DNA of 64,000 nucleotides from Catenulisporales bacterium (GTDB taxonomy: Bacteria; Actinomycetota; Actinomycetes; Streptomycetales; Catenulisporaceae): NCBI GenBank assembly GCA_019510485.1, contig JAEKKI010000188.1, positions 1-64,000 on the forward strand, written 5' to 3'. The number at the start of each line of letters is the position of its first letter. The stretch's first letter is position 1. The notes under the pieces are model-generated. The model worked only from the letters and a program-made list of their open reading frames with translations, was not told the DNA's origin and ran no database searches. Made by a program: the position numbers and the translations under genes. Positions 37,558-45,107 of the stretch are shown here, in pieces.

Positions 37558-37564
37558 GGTGGCC

Positions 37565-39133
37565 ATGTCCGGCTCCGTGTCCCCAGCGACTTCCACCACG
37601 CCAGAACGCCGTACCGTGGCCCTGGTGACCCTGGGCTGCGCCCGCAACGACGTGGACTCCGAGGAGCTGGCCGGGCGCCTGGCCGCCGACGGCTGGGATC
37701 TGGTCGAGGACCCGAACGGCGCGGACATCGCGGTGGTGAACACCTGCGGGTTCGTCGAGGCGGCGAAGAAGGACTCGATCGACACGCTGATCGCGGCGGC
37801 CGACGCCAAGGCCGACGGCACAGCGGGGTCGAAAGGCCCGAAGGCGGTCGTCGCCGTCGGTTGCCTGGCCGAGCGCTACGGCAAGCAGCTCGCCGACGCG
37901 CTGCCGGAGGCCGACGCGGTCCTGGGCTTCGACGACTACCAGGACATCAGCGCCCGGCTGACGTCGATCCTGCACGGCGAGCGGCCGATCTCCCACGTGC
38001 CGCGCGACCGGCGCACGCTGCTGCCGCTGAGCCCGGTGGAGCGGCAGGCGGCTCAGGGCGCTGTGGCCGTACCGGGGCACGGGGACGCCGGCGATGACGC
38101 CGCCGCGGCCGTCACCACCGCCGAGCACCCCGACGACCCCACCCTGTCCCCGGTCGCCCCGCCGACCCGCCGGGTCCTGCGCCGCCGGCTGGACACCGGC
38201 CCCTCGGCCCCGCTGAAGCTGGCCTCCGGCTGCGACCGCCGCTGCTCGTTCTGCGCGATCCCCGCCTTCCGCGGCTCCTACCTGTCCCGCCGCCCGCACG
38301 ACATCCTCGACGAGGCCCGCTGGCTGGCCGGGCAGGGTGTGCGCGAGCTGGTGCTGGTCTCGGAGAACTCCACCTCCTACGGCAAGGACCTCGGCGACAT
38401 CAAGCTGCTGGAGACGCTGCTGCCGGAGCTGGCCGCCGTCGACGGCGTGGACTGGCTGCGGGTCAGCTACCTGCAGCCCGCTGAGATGCGTCCGACGCTG
38501 ATCGACGTGATGGCCGGCACCGAGGGCGTCGTCCCGTACTTCGACCTCTCCTTCCAGCACTCGGCGCCCGGCGTGCTGCGCCGCATGCGCCGCTTCGGCG
38601 GCACCGAGCCGTTCCTGGAGTTGCTGGAGACCATCCGCACCCGCGTCCCGCACGCCGGCGTGCGCTCCAACTTCATCGTCGGCTTCCCCGGCGAGACCGA
38701 GGCCGACTTCGAGGAGCTGGAAACTTTCCTGTCCCGGGCCGGTCTGGACGCCATCGGCGTGTTCGGATACTCCGACGAGGACGGCACCGAGGCCGCCGGC
38801 TACGACGACAAGCTCGACGAGGACCAGATCGCCGAGCGCGTCGCGCGGCTGACCGACCTGGCCGAGGAGCTGACCGCGCAGCGTGCCGAGGACCGCCTCG
38901 GCGAGCGGATCGACGTGCTCGTGGAGTCCGTGGCGCACGACGGCGTGGCCGAGGGCCGCGCGGCGTTCCAGGGCCCGGAGGTCGACGGCTCGGTGCTGCT
39001 GGTCCCGGCGCTGGAGCCCGGCGGCCCGGCGGTGGAGCTGGTACCGGGCGCGATCGTGTCCGCGAAGGTGGTGGGCAGTGAAGGGGTCGATCTCCATGCC
39101 GTGGCGATCACTCCCCTAAGCTTGGTCGGGTGA
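37565..39133 (+). CDS. rimO: Ribosomal protein S12 methylthiotransferase RimO
   Basis: RimO is a radical-SAM enzyme that methylthiolates an Asp of ribosomal protein S12. The 522-residue protein has the N-terminal MTTase cysteines ([21 protein letters not shown]) and the radical-SAM cluster [10 protein letters not shown]-terminal TRAM domain follows. An Ala/Asp/Pro-rich insert (about residues 155-215) between the first two domains makes it longer than the usual ~450-490. The GTG of pgsA overlaps its stop by 4 nt. Confidence 0.95.
   Translation: MSGSVSPATSTTPERRTVALVTLGCARNDVDSEELAGRLAADGWDLVEDPNGADIAVVNTCGFVEAAKKDSIDTLIAAADAKADGTAGSKGPKAVVAVGCLAERYGKQLADALPEADAVLGFDDYQDISARLTSILHGERPISHVPRDRRTLLPLSPVERQAAQGAVAVPGHGDAGDDAAAAVTTAEHPDDPTLSPVAPPTRRVLRRRLDTGPSAPLKLASGCDRRCSFCAIPAFRGSYLSRRPHDILDEARWLAGQGVRELVLVSENSTSYGKDLGDIKLLETLLPELAAVDGVDWLRVSYLQPAEMRPTLIDVMAGTEGVVPYFDLSFQHSAPGVLRRMRRFGGTEPFLELLETIRTRVPHAGVRSNFIVGFPGETEADFEELETFLSRAGLDAIGVFGYSDEDGTEAAGYDDKLDEDQIAERVARLTDLAEELTAQRAEDRLGERIDVLVESVAHDGVAEGRAAFQGPEVDGSVLLVPALEPGGPAVELVPGAIVSAKVVGSEGVDLHAVAITPLSLVG
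39117..39122 (+). promoter_or_regulatory. Leaderless-type -10 of pgsA inside the rimO end
   Basis: TAAGCT lies 7 nt before the GTG at 39130, within the last codons of rimO. pgsA may therefore be expressed both by coupling to rimO and from its own leaderless transcript. Confidence 0.45.
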
Positions 39134-39732
39134 AATCCGCCCCCCCGGACCCGCTGACGCAGGAGGCTTCCCCAGCGGGTCTGTGGAACATGGCCAACAT
39201 CCTCACGATGGTGCGGCTGCTGCTGGTGCCGGTGTTCGGCGCGCTGCTGGCGCACGACAGCGGCCGCTCGACCGCGTGGCGCTCGGTGGCCTGCGCGGTG
39301 TTCGTGGTCGCCAACATCACCGACACCCTGGACGGCAAGGTCGCCCGGGCCCGCAACCTGGTCACCGACTTCGGCAAGATCGCCGACCCCATCGCCGACA
39401 AAGCCCTGATGGGCACCGCGCTGGTCCTCCTCAGTGCGCTCGACGAGCTGAACTGGTGGGTCACGATCGTGATCCTGGTTCGCGAGCTGGGGATCACACT
39501 GCTGCGGTTCTGGGTGCTCAAGTACGGCGTGATCGCGGCCAGCCAGGGCGGGAAGCTGAAGACCTTCCTGCAGGGCTTCGCGATCCTGTTCTATCTGCTG
39601 CCGATCTCGGCGGACTGGTGGCACTGGGTCAGTGTTCTGACGATGGCCGCGGCGCTGGTGCTGACCATCGTGACCGGAGCGGACTATGTGGCTCGGGCGA
39701 TGAGGCTGCGGTGGAGCGGGACGAAGAAGTAG
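39130..39732 (+). CDS. pgsA: CDP-diacylglycerol-glycerol-3-phosphate 3-phosphatidyltransferase
   Basis: PgsA makes phosphatidylglycerol phosphate for membrane lipids. The 200-residue membrane protein contains the CDP-alcohol phosphatidyltransferase signature (DGKVARARN followed by G-x3-D-x3-D in [11 protein letters not shown]) and several hydrophobic helices. It is coupled to rimO by a GTGA overlap. Its own end overlaps the start of cinA by 22 nt. Confidence 0.95.
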   Translation: MKSAPPDPLTQEASPAGLWNMANILTMVRLLLVPVFGALLAHDSGRSTAWRSVACAVFVVANITDTLDGKVARARNLVTDFGKIADPIADKALMGTALVLLSALDELNWWVTIVILVRELGITLLRFWVLKYGVIAASQGGKLKTFLQGFAILFYLLPISADWWHWVSVLTMAAALVLTIVTGADYVARAMRLRWSGTKK

Positions 39733-40217
39733 GCGCGGGCGCCGGGCGGATCGCCGAGGCGGCGCGGGACCTGGTCCAGCGCGCGACCGCGGCCGGCCGC
39801 ACGCTCGCCGTCGCCGAATCCCTGACCGGCGGGCTGGTGGCGGCCTCGATCACCGCCGTCCCCGGGGCCTCGGCGGTCTTCCGCGGCTCGGTCACCGCCT
39901 ACGCCACCGCCGCCAAGGCCTCGATCCTCGGCGTGGACGCCGGCCTGCTGGCCCGCGCGGGTGCGGTGGACGCCGAGGTGGCCCGCCAGATGGCGGCCGG
40001 CGTGCGGCGGCTGTTCGGCGCCGACATCGGCCTGGCGACCACCGGCGTGGCCGGGCCGACCGAGCAGGACGGCAAGCCCGTCGGCCTGGTCTACGTGGCC
40101 TGCTTCTTCGGTGATGCCGCGCCGGTGGCCGTGGAACTGCGCCTGGACGGCGACCGCGAGGCCATCCGCACCGAGACGGTGTTCCAGACTCTCGCGCTCG
40201 CGCTCTCAACCTTCTGA
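39711..40217 (+). CDS. cinA: CinA C-terminal domain / nicotinamide-nucleotide amidohydrolase
   Basis: The 168-residue protein is the stand-alone CinA C-terminal (PncC) domain, with AESLTGGLVAASITAVPGAS and the TGVAGPTEQDGKPVG segment. This domain deamidates nicotinamide mononucleotide in pyridine-nucleotide recycling. The GTG at 39711 is chosen because GATGAGG lies 5 nt upstream; this start lies inside pgsA. The rimO-pgsA-cinA order is common in actinobacteria. Confidence 0.93.
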   Translation: MERDEEVGAGAGRIAEAARDLVQRATAAGRTLAVAESLTGGLVAASITAVPGASAVFRGSVTAYATAAKASILGVDAGLLARAGAVDAEVARQMAAGVRRLFGADIGLATTGVAGPTEQDGKPVGLVYVACFFGDAAPVAVELRLDGDREAIRTETVFQTLALALSTF

Positions 40218-40225
40218 CGCTGAAT

Positions 40226-40256
40226 CCCGTTCATCTAGGCAGGCGCCTAGAACGGG
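40226..40256. promoter_or_regulatory. Long palindrome overlapping the ribosome binding site of the SigE-family gene
   Basis: TCTAGGC (40234-40240) pairs with GCCTAGA (40245-40251) around a 4-nt centre. CCCGTT (40226-40231) and AACGGG (40251-40256) extend the symmetry with a small bulge. Its right edge enters the GGGGAGG ribosome binding site. It could be a DNA operator, or an RNA hairpin that limits translation. Confidence 0.55.
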
Positions 40257-40264
40257 GAGGGACA

Positions 40265-40822
40265 TTGGCACGGCAGGCGGAGGAGGACATCAGCTTCGAC
40301 GAGTTCGTGGCCGCGCGGGCCCGCAGTCTGTTCCGCACGGCCTACCTGCTCGTGCACCACCGCGAGACCGCCGAGGATCTGGTGCAGTCGGCACTGGAGC
40401 GCGCGTATCCGCGCTGGCGGCGGATCCAGCGGACCGGCGCGCCGGAGGCCTACATCCGGCGCGTCATCATCAACCTGGCCAACGACATGTGGCGCTCCGG
40501 GCGGGGCGTGCAGTGGCAGGAACTCGACGAGGACCACCTGCCCCGGCTGGTGCCGCAGGCAGCGGCCGACCCGGCGGAACGGGTCGCCACCCGCGACGCC
40601 TTGATGCGGGCCCTGCGGTCGCTGCCCTTCGGCATGCGCGCGGCGCTGGTGCTGCGGCACTGGGAGGGCCTGAGCGAGCGCGAGACCGCCGAGGTGCTCG
40701 GGGTCTCGCTCGGCACGGTGAAATCCCAGACCAACCGGGGTCTGGAACGGTTGCGGGCCGCGGTCGGCGCGCCGCCGGCGTCGGCCCTGGCCGGGTCTGT
40801 TTCTGGAAAGGGGGCGTTGTGA
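40265..40822 (+). CDS. SigE-family ECF RNA polymerase sigma factor
   Basis: This 185-residue protein is a SigE-family ECF sigma factor, a group common in actinobacteria. Region 2 is at about residues 12-80 (LFRTAYLLVHHRETAEDLVQ), and region 4 at about 110-165 (ALVLRHWEGLSERETAEVLG and GTVKSQTNRGLERL). The TTG at 40265 follows GGGAGG by 5-6 nt. Its stop overlaps the GTG of the next gene, a likely regulator of its activity. A palindrome covers its ribosome binding site. Confidence 0.93.
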   Translation: MARQAEEDISFDEFVAARARSLFRTAYLLVHHRETAEDLVQSALERAYPRWRRIQRTGAPEAYIRRVIINLANDMWRSGRGVQWQELDEDHLPRLVPQAAADPAERVATRDALMRALRSLPFGMRAALVLRHWEGLSERETAEVLGVSLGTVKSQTNRGLERLRAAVGAPPASALAGSVSGKGAL

Positions 40823-41607
40823 ACGACGACGACGACTTCCTCCCGCACTTCGATCTCGAAAGCGAGTTGTACACGGCGATGGCTGAGGAAACGGATGGGC
40901 TCGGGTCGCCCGAGCTGGATATGGACCGCGTCCACGGGGCCGGGCGGCGACGGCGGATGGTGCTCGTCGGTTCCGGGGCGGCGGTGGCGGTGATCGGGGT
41001 GGCGGCGGTCGCGGTGGCGGTCGGCGGGTCTGGAGGATCCTCGAATACCGGGACCGGCGGGACGCAGATGGCTGCCGGGAACGCGTCCTCGTCGAGCGCG
41101 ACCTCGACGTCCACGCCGAGCGGCGCGATGGGGGCGACGCCTTCGTCTTCCGGGCCGGCCACGAGCCTGCCGGCCGTCCCGAGCAGCAGCGCCGGCGCGG
41201 GACCGTCCGGGCACTGTGACAGCATCCCGAACAAGATTCCCGTGCCGCCCGGATCCTCGTCGATGTCCGCGAGTTCACGCCCGTCGCCACCGGCGTCGTC
41301 GTGGTCGTCGCCGTCGGCACCGCCGCCGTCGTGGCCACCGTCGTCGTGGTCGTCGCCGCCGGCGCCGCCGCCGTCGTGGCCACCGTCGTCGTGGTCGTCG
41401 CCGCCGGCACCGCCGCCGTCGTGGCCACCGGCGTCGTCGTGGTCGTCGCCGTCGCTACCGCCCCCGTCGACGGCCACGACCGGTGGCGGCGCCTGCCCCG
41501 TCGTCGTGCCGTCGCCGCCCTACTCAAGCAGCCTGAGCACGTCGTCTAGCCGCTCCGCGCCGAGCTTGCCGCCCCCGCCGGGGTCGTCGTCGTCATCGTC
41601 CCGCTGA
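40819..41607 (+). CDS. Membrane protein partner of the SigE-family sigma factor (possible anti-sigma), with repeat-rich C-terminus
   Basis: This frame gives 262 residues: an acidic N-terminus (NDDDDFLPHFDLE), one membrane helix (about residues 49-70), a Ser/Thr-rich linker and a long low-complexity end. It overlaps the sigma gene by 4 nt (GTGA), as anti-sigma genes often do; I recognise no anti-sigma domain. From about 41250 the best codon statistics shift to another frame, which encodes RILVDVREFTPVATG and a Val/Ala-rich stretch ending at 41549. The 45-bp minisatellite may have caused a frameshift. The end overlaps the convergent PAP2 gene by 62 nt, which is unusual here and supports that doubt. 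The C-terminus is therefore uncertain. Confidence 0.6.
   Translation: MNDDDDFLPHFDLESELYTAMAEETDGLGSPELDMDRVHGAGRRRRMVLVGSGAAVAVIGVAAVAVAVGGSGGSSNTGTGGTQMAAGNASSSSATSTSTPSGAMGATPSSSGPATSLPAVPSSSAGAGPSGHCDSIPNKIPVPPGSSSMSASSRPSPPASSWSSPSAPPPSWPPSSWSSPPAPPPSWPPSSWSSPPAPPPSWPPASSWSSPSLPPPSTATTGGGACPVVVPSPPYSSSLSTSSSRSAPSLPPPPGSSSSSSR
41295..41470 (+). repeat. 45-bp minisatellite in the SigE-partner gene
   Basis: Units starting at 41295, 41340, 41385 and 41433 (the last with a 3-nt insert) share GTCGTCGTGGTCGTCGCC followed by GCCGTCGTGGCCACC. They encode SSWSSPPAPPPSWPP-like units in the sigma-partner frame and Val/Ala units in another. All six frames stay open because every codon is of the GNC/NCG type. 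Confidence 0.88.
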
Positions 41608-42352
41608 CCCGCGCCACGACGAACAGCGCGGCGCCACAGAGCGCGTACGAGCCCAGTACGTCCGACAGCCAGTGGTAGTTCATCCACACCAGCGAGAAGC
41701 CCACCGCCAGGGCGAGCGACGTCATGGCGGCCGCGATGGCCCGGCGTGCGTGGCGGCCGGTGAAGACCGACGCCAGGATCAGCGCGGACGTGCCGTATCC
41801 GATCATCGTGTTGCCGGTGTGGCCGGACGGGAAGTAGCCCAGCCTGTCGGTCAGGGCCTGGCCGGCCATGCCGGGGCCGGGCCGGTCGCCGATGGCTTTG
41901 AGGAGCAGCACCAGCCCGAGCGCCGCGAAGCCGATCGCGGCGGCGGCCAGGGGACGCCAGTTGCGGCGCACCGCCGCGCAGATCAAGGACACGACGGTCA
42001 TCGCCGCCATCGGCAGCTGGATCTGCACCGGCACGCCGGGCACGGTCACGCCGCCGCCGAGGTCGGCGACGCTCTTGATGAGCGGCCAGCGGTGGGCACC
42101 GTCCACGTCGGAGCGTGCCGTGTTCTGCACGTGGTCCCGGACCCGGACATCGAAGGAGGTCAGGAACGTCGGGCGGGCCAGGACCAGGGCCCAGAGCACC
42201 AGGAAGACGCCGAGCAGCGCCAGCGGGACCCAGACGTCCGGCCGGCGCAGCGCGCGTCGCCAGCCGGAAGCCGGTTCCCCGAGCGGGGAGCCGGGACCGG
42301 CGGCGGTGTCCGATGCCATGCGCGTGTCAGTCATCAAGGGAAACTGTTCCAC
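41546..42352 (-). CDS. PAP2-family phosphatase, membrane
   Basis: The 268-residue protein is a multi-helix PAP2/phosphatidic-acid-phosphatase-type enzyme. All three motifs are visible: K-x5-RPGPG (KAIGDRPGPG), PSGHT and S-x5-YHWLSD. Such enzymes hydrolyse lipid phosphates such as undecaprenyl pyrophosphate. The GTG at 42352 and an ATG at 42334 are both possible. TAGCCG lies 7 nt before the GTG, a near match to the leaderless pattern. It is divergent from the SDR gene. Confidence 0.88.
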   Translation of the reverse strand: MEQFPLMTDTRMASDTAAGPGSPLGEPASGWRRALRRPDVWVPLALLGVFLVLWALVLARPTFLTSFDVRVRDHVQNTARSDVDGAHRWPLIKSVADLGGGVTVPGVPVQIQLPMAAMTVVSLICAAVRRNWRPLAAAAIGFAALGLVLLLKAIGDRPGPGMAGQALTDRLGYFPSGHTGNTMIGYGTSALILASVFTGRHARRAIAAAMTSLALAVGFSLVWMNYHWLSDVLGSYALCGAALFVVARVSGTMTTTTPAGAASSARSG

Positions 42353-42363
42353 AGCCGACCGGC

Positions 42364-42369
42364 TAGCGT
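42364..42369 (+). promoter_or_regulatory. Leaderless-type -10 of the SDR gene
   Basis: TAGCGT lies 6 nt before the ATG at 42376. The divergent PAP2 start is only 24 bp away. Confidence 0.5.
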
Positions 42370-42375
42370 GACCAT

Positions 42376-43116
42376 ATGGATTCCCGTGTCACGATCATCA
42401 CCGGCGGCGGCCGCGGTATCGGCCGCGCCACGGTGCTGCGCCTGGCCCGCGATGGGCATGACATCGCCTTCAGCTACCTCAGCGACGCGGCGGCCGCCGA
42501 GGCCACCGCCGACGAGGTGCGCGAGCTCGGCCGGCGCTGTGTAGCGGTCAAGATGGACACGGCCGACGAGGCGGACGTCGAGCGGCTCTTCGACACCGCT
42601 CTGGCCGAACTCGGCGGCCTGACCGGCCTGGTGAACAACGCCGGGATCACCGGTCCGCTGACCAGACTTGTCGACGCCGACGTGGCGGACATCCGCCGGG
42701 TCGTGGACGTGAACGTGGTCGGCTATCTGCTGTGCTGCCGCCGGGCGGCCAAGGAGATGAGCCGGCGTGGCGGCGGGGCGATCGTGAACGTCTCGTCCGG
42801 CGCGGCCACGCGGGGCTCCCCGAACGAGTACGTGCACTACGCCGGCGCCAAAGCGGCCGTCGACTCGATCACGGTCGGCCTGGCCCAGGAGCTGGGTTCG
42901 GAGGGGATTCGCGTGAACTCGGTCCAGGCCGGCGTCACCCGCACCCGCATCCACGCCGACATGGGCGATCCGGATCGTGCCGAGAAACGCGGCGCGCTGG
43001 TGCCGCTCGGTCGGCCCGCCGAGCCCGAGGAGATCGCCGCGGCCATCGCCTGGCTGCTGAGCGACGAGGCGAGTTTCACCACCGGTGCGGTGCTGCGGGT
43101 CGCCGGCGGGAACTGA
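42376..43116 (+). CDS. Short-chain dehydrogenase/reductase
   Basis: The 246-residue classical SDR has the NAD(P) motif GGGRGIG, the NNAG motif, a catalytic Ser in NVSSG and the active-site YAGAK (Y-x3-K). The substrate cannot be told. It is a single-gene unit next to a divergent PAP2 gene. It ends directly against the convergent response regulator, with no terminator space between. Confidence 0.9.
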   Translation: MDSRVTIITGGGRGIGRATVLRLARDGHDIAFSYLSDAAAAEATADEVRELGRRCVAVKMDTADEADVERLFDTALAELGGLTGLVNNAGITGPLTRLVDADVADIRRVVDVNVVGYLLCCRRAAKEMSRRGGGAIVNVSSGAATRGSPNEYVHYAGAKAAVDSITVGLAQELGSEGIRVNSVQAGVTRTRIHADMGDPDRAEKRGALVPLGRPAEPEEIAAAIAWLLSDEASFTTGAVLRVAGGN

Positions 43117-43782
43117 TCAACCGCGAGGTCCCCGCACCACCCCGCCCTCATAGGCGCGGATCACCAGCTGGGCCCGGTCCCGCGCGCCGAGCTTGGCCAG
43201 CAGCGCCGACATGTGCGTCTTCACCGTCGACATCGACACGAACAGCTCGGCGGCGATCTCCGAGTTCGACAGCCCGCGGGCGACCAGGGCCAGCACCTCG
43301 CGTTCGCGCGCGGTCAGGCCGGCCAAAGAGGTCGTGTCCGCCGACCCGCCAGGGGCCTTGCGCCCGCGGACGAACTCGGTGATCAGCCGGCGGGTCGCGG
43401 CCGGGGTCAGCAGCGCCTCGCCGCTCCGGATCACCTCGATCGCCTTGACCAGGTCGGCCGGCGGCGAGTCCTTCAGCAGGAAGCCGCTGGCGCCGGCGAG
43501 CAAGCCCTCGTACACGTACTCGTCGAGGTCGAAGGTGGTGAGGATCAGGACCCGGACGCCGTCGGCGGCGGCCGTGATCCGCCGGGTGGCCTCGATGCCG
43601 TCCAGCACCGGCATCCGCACGTCCATCAGCACCAGGTCCGGCCGCAGCTCGGCGGCCAGCCGCACGGCCTGCGCGCCGTCCCCGGCCTCGCCGACCACCT
43701 CGCAGCCGTCGTAGCCGTTGACCAGCGCGCGCAGCGAGGCGCGCAGGAGCGCTTGGTCGTCGGCGATCAGGATGCGGCTCAT
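43117..43782 (-). CDS. NarL/LuxR-type response regulator
   Basis: The 221-residue protein has a receiver domain (acidic D-D pair in LIADDQ, the phosphoacceptor Asp in LVLMDVRMP, the Lys in FLLKDSPP). A C-terminal LuxR/NarL helix-turn-helix follows (LTAREREVLALVARGLSNSEIA). It is the output half of a two-component system; its ATG overlaps the kinase stop by 4 nt. The likely target is the adjacent ABC transporter, as is common for this arrangement. Confidence 0.96.
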   Translation of the reverse strand: MSRILIADDQALLRASLRALVNGYDGCEVVGEAGDGAQAVRLAAELRPDLVLMDVRMPVLDGIEATRRITAAADGVRVLILTTFDLDEYVYEGLLAGASGFLLKDSPPADLVKAIEVIRSGEALLTPAATRRLITEFVRGRKAPGGSADTTSLAGLTAREREVLALVARGLSNSEIAAELFVSMSTVKTHMSALLAKLGARDRAQLVIRAYEGGVVRGPRG

Positions 43783-44981
43783 GCCGGGAACCCCGCGTGC
43801 ACGACGTACCCGCCGTCGTCCGACCGCCCGGCTTCGAGCGTGCCGCCGAACAGCGCCGCGCGCTCGGCCATCCCGCGCAGGCCGTGGCCGGGCGGACCCG
43901 GCGGCCGGGACGGCAGGCCGTCGGGCGGCGGCGGATTGGCGATCGTGACCGTCACCTCGTGCGGCTCGAAGCGCAACAACACCGAGCCGGACGTGGTCTG
44001 CGCGTGTCGCAGGATGTTGGTGAGCGACTCCTGCACGATCCGGTACACCGCCAACCCCACCGCGGTCGGCAGCGGACGGGGCTCGCCCTCCTCCCGCAGG
44101 CTGATCCGCAGACCGGCCTGCGCGGTCTGGGAGATCAGGGTGCCGATGTCGAGGAGGTCCGGGACCGGCGCGAGGTCCGACGGCGTCTCCGACGCCAGTG
44201 GCGATGCCGACCGCAGCACTCCCAACAGCTGCCGCATGTCCACCATCGCCGTCCGCCCCGTCTCCTCGATCGCCGCCAGCGTCGCGCGCATCTGCGGCGC
44301 CTGGTGCTCCCGGAACACGGCGACGCCGGCCTGCACCGTGATCAGGCTCAGCGCGTGCGCCACCACGTCGTGCAGCTCGCGTGCGATCCGCAGCCGCTCC
44401 TCGGCCAGCCGCGAGGTCACCTCGGCCTCGATCTTGCCGGCCTCCTCGGCGGCCATCGCTTCGTGGTGCAGCCGCTGCTGCCGCACCGCGTAGCCGGCGA
44501 GGGCCGGCGCGAAGGCCACCGCGCAGGCGCTGAGCAGCGCCGTCGAGGGCGGCGTGTGCAGTTGCACCAGTACCGCCAGGGCGACCGCCAGCACGCCGCC
44601 GGAGGCCAGGGCCGTGACGCGGGCGGGCCGGGTGTCGGCCACCGAGTAGAGCGCGAACATCATCGCGAAGGGCTGATAGGAGTTGTAGGGCGCCGGAGAC
44701 AGCGCCAGCGTCACCGTCCCGGCGGTCAGCAGTAGGAAGACGGTCAGCGGGTAGCGACGCCGGGCGAAGAACGCCACGGAGAGGGCGACGGCGAGCAGCG
44801 ACAGGCCCACGTTCTCGGGGAGTGGACCGGGGGAGCGCGACGAGCCGAACGGGACCAGGAACAGCAGCGCCACCAAGCCGTCCATCGCGACCCGCTGCCA
44901 CGGGCGCAGGCCTCCCGCGAACGGGACGCGGCGCCGGCGTCCGGACGGCGGCGGAGTGGGAATCGCCGCGGTGTCGGCCAT
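43779..44981 (-). CDS. Sensor histidine kinase (NarL-partner, HisKA_3 type)
   Basis: The 400-residue protein has about five N-terminal membrane helices (to about residue 165). A HisKA_3 dimerisation helix follows with the phosphoacceptor His in ERLRIARELHDVVAHALS, then an HATPase_c domain ending HGLRGMAERAALFGG. Actinobacterial kinases of this form often pair with ABC exporters of the neighbouring type. The start at 44981 is preceded by TACCTT at 6 nt, again leaderless-like. Confidence 0.96.
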   Translation of the reverse strand: MADTAAIPTPPPSGRRRRVPFAGGLRPWQRVAMDGLVALLFLVPFGSSRSPGPLPENVGLSLLAVALSVAFFARRRYPLTVFLLLTAGTVTLALSPAPYNSYQPFAMMFALYSVADTRPARVTALASGGVLAVALAVLVQLHTPPSTALLSACAVAFAPALAGYAVRQQRLHHEAMAAEEAGKIEAEVTSRLAEERLRIARELHDVVAHALSLITVQAGVAVFREHQAPQMRATLAAIEETGRTAMVDMRQLLGVLRSASPLASETPSDLAPVPDLLDIGTLISQTAQAGLRISLREEGEPRPLPTAVGLAVYRIVQESLTNILRHAQTTSGSVLLRFEPHEVTVTIANPPPPDGLPSRPPGPPGHGLRGMAERAALFGGTLEAGRSDDGGYVVHAGFPA

Positions 44982-44987
44982 GAGCCG

Positions 44988-44993
44988 AAGGTA
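44988..44993 (-). promoter_or_regulatory. Leaderless-type -10 of the sensor kinase gene
   Basis: On the minus strand TACCTT lies 6 nt before the ATG at 44981. Confidence 0.5.
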
Positions 44994-45107
44994 AGCCCGG
45001 CGGTCGAGAGCGATCAACCCGCGGCCGGAAAACCATACCCGGGTAGGAGGAGCCGGACCGGTCTCGGCTCCGATGCGCGCTCCCCGGGCTCCTGCCAGCG
45101 TGGAGGC

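Noticed and set aside
37457-37564. Longer rimO N-terminus from an upstream in-frame start
   Set aside because: It would run through the MarR operator region and lacks homologous sequence; the ATG at 37565 has the -10 at leaderless spacing.
40470-41477. Minus-strand Asp/Gly/His-rich repeat protein
   Set aside because: It is the complement of the 45-bp GNC-type repeat and is opposite the sigma operon. All frames are open because of the repeat.
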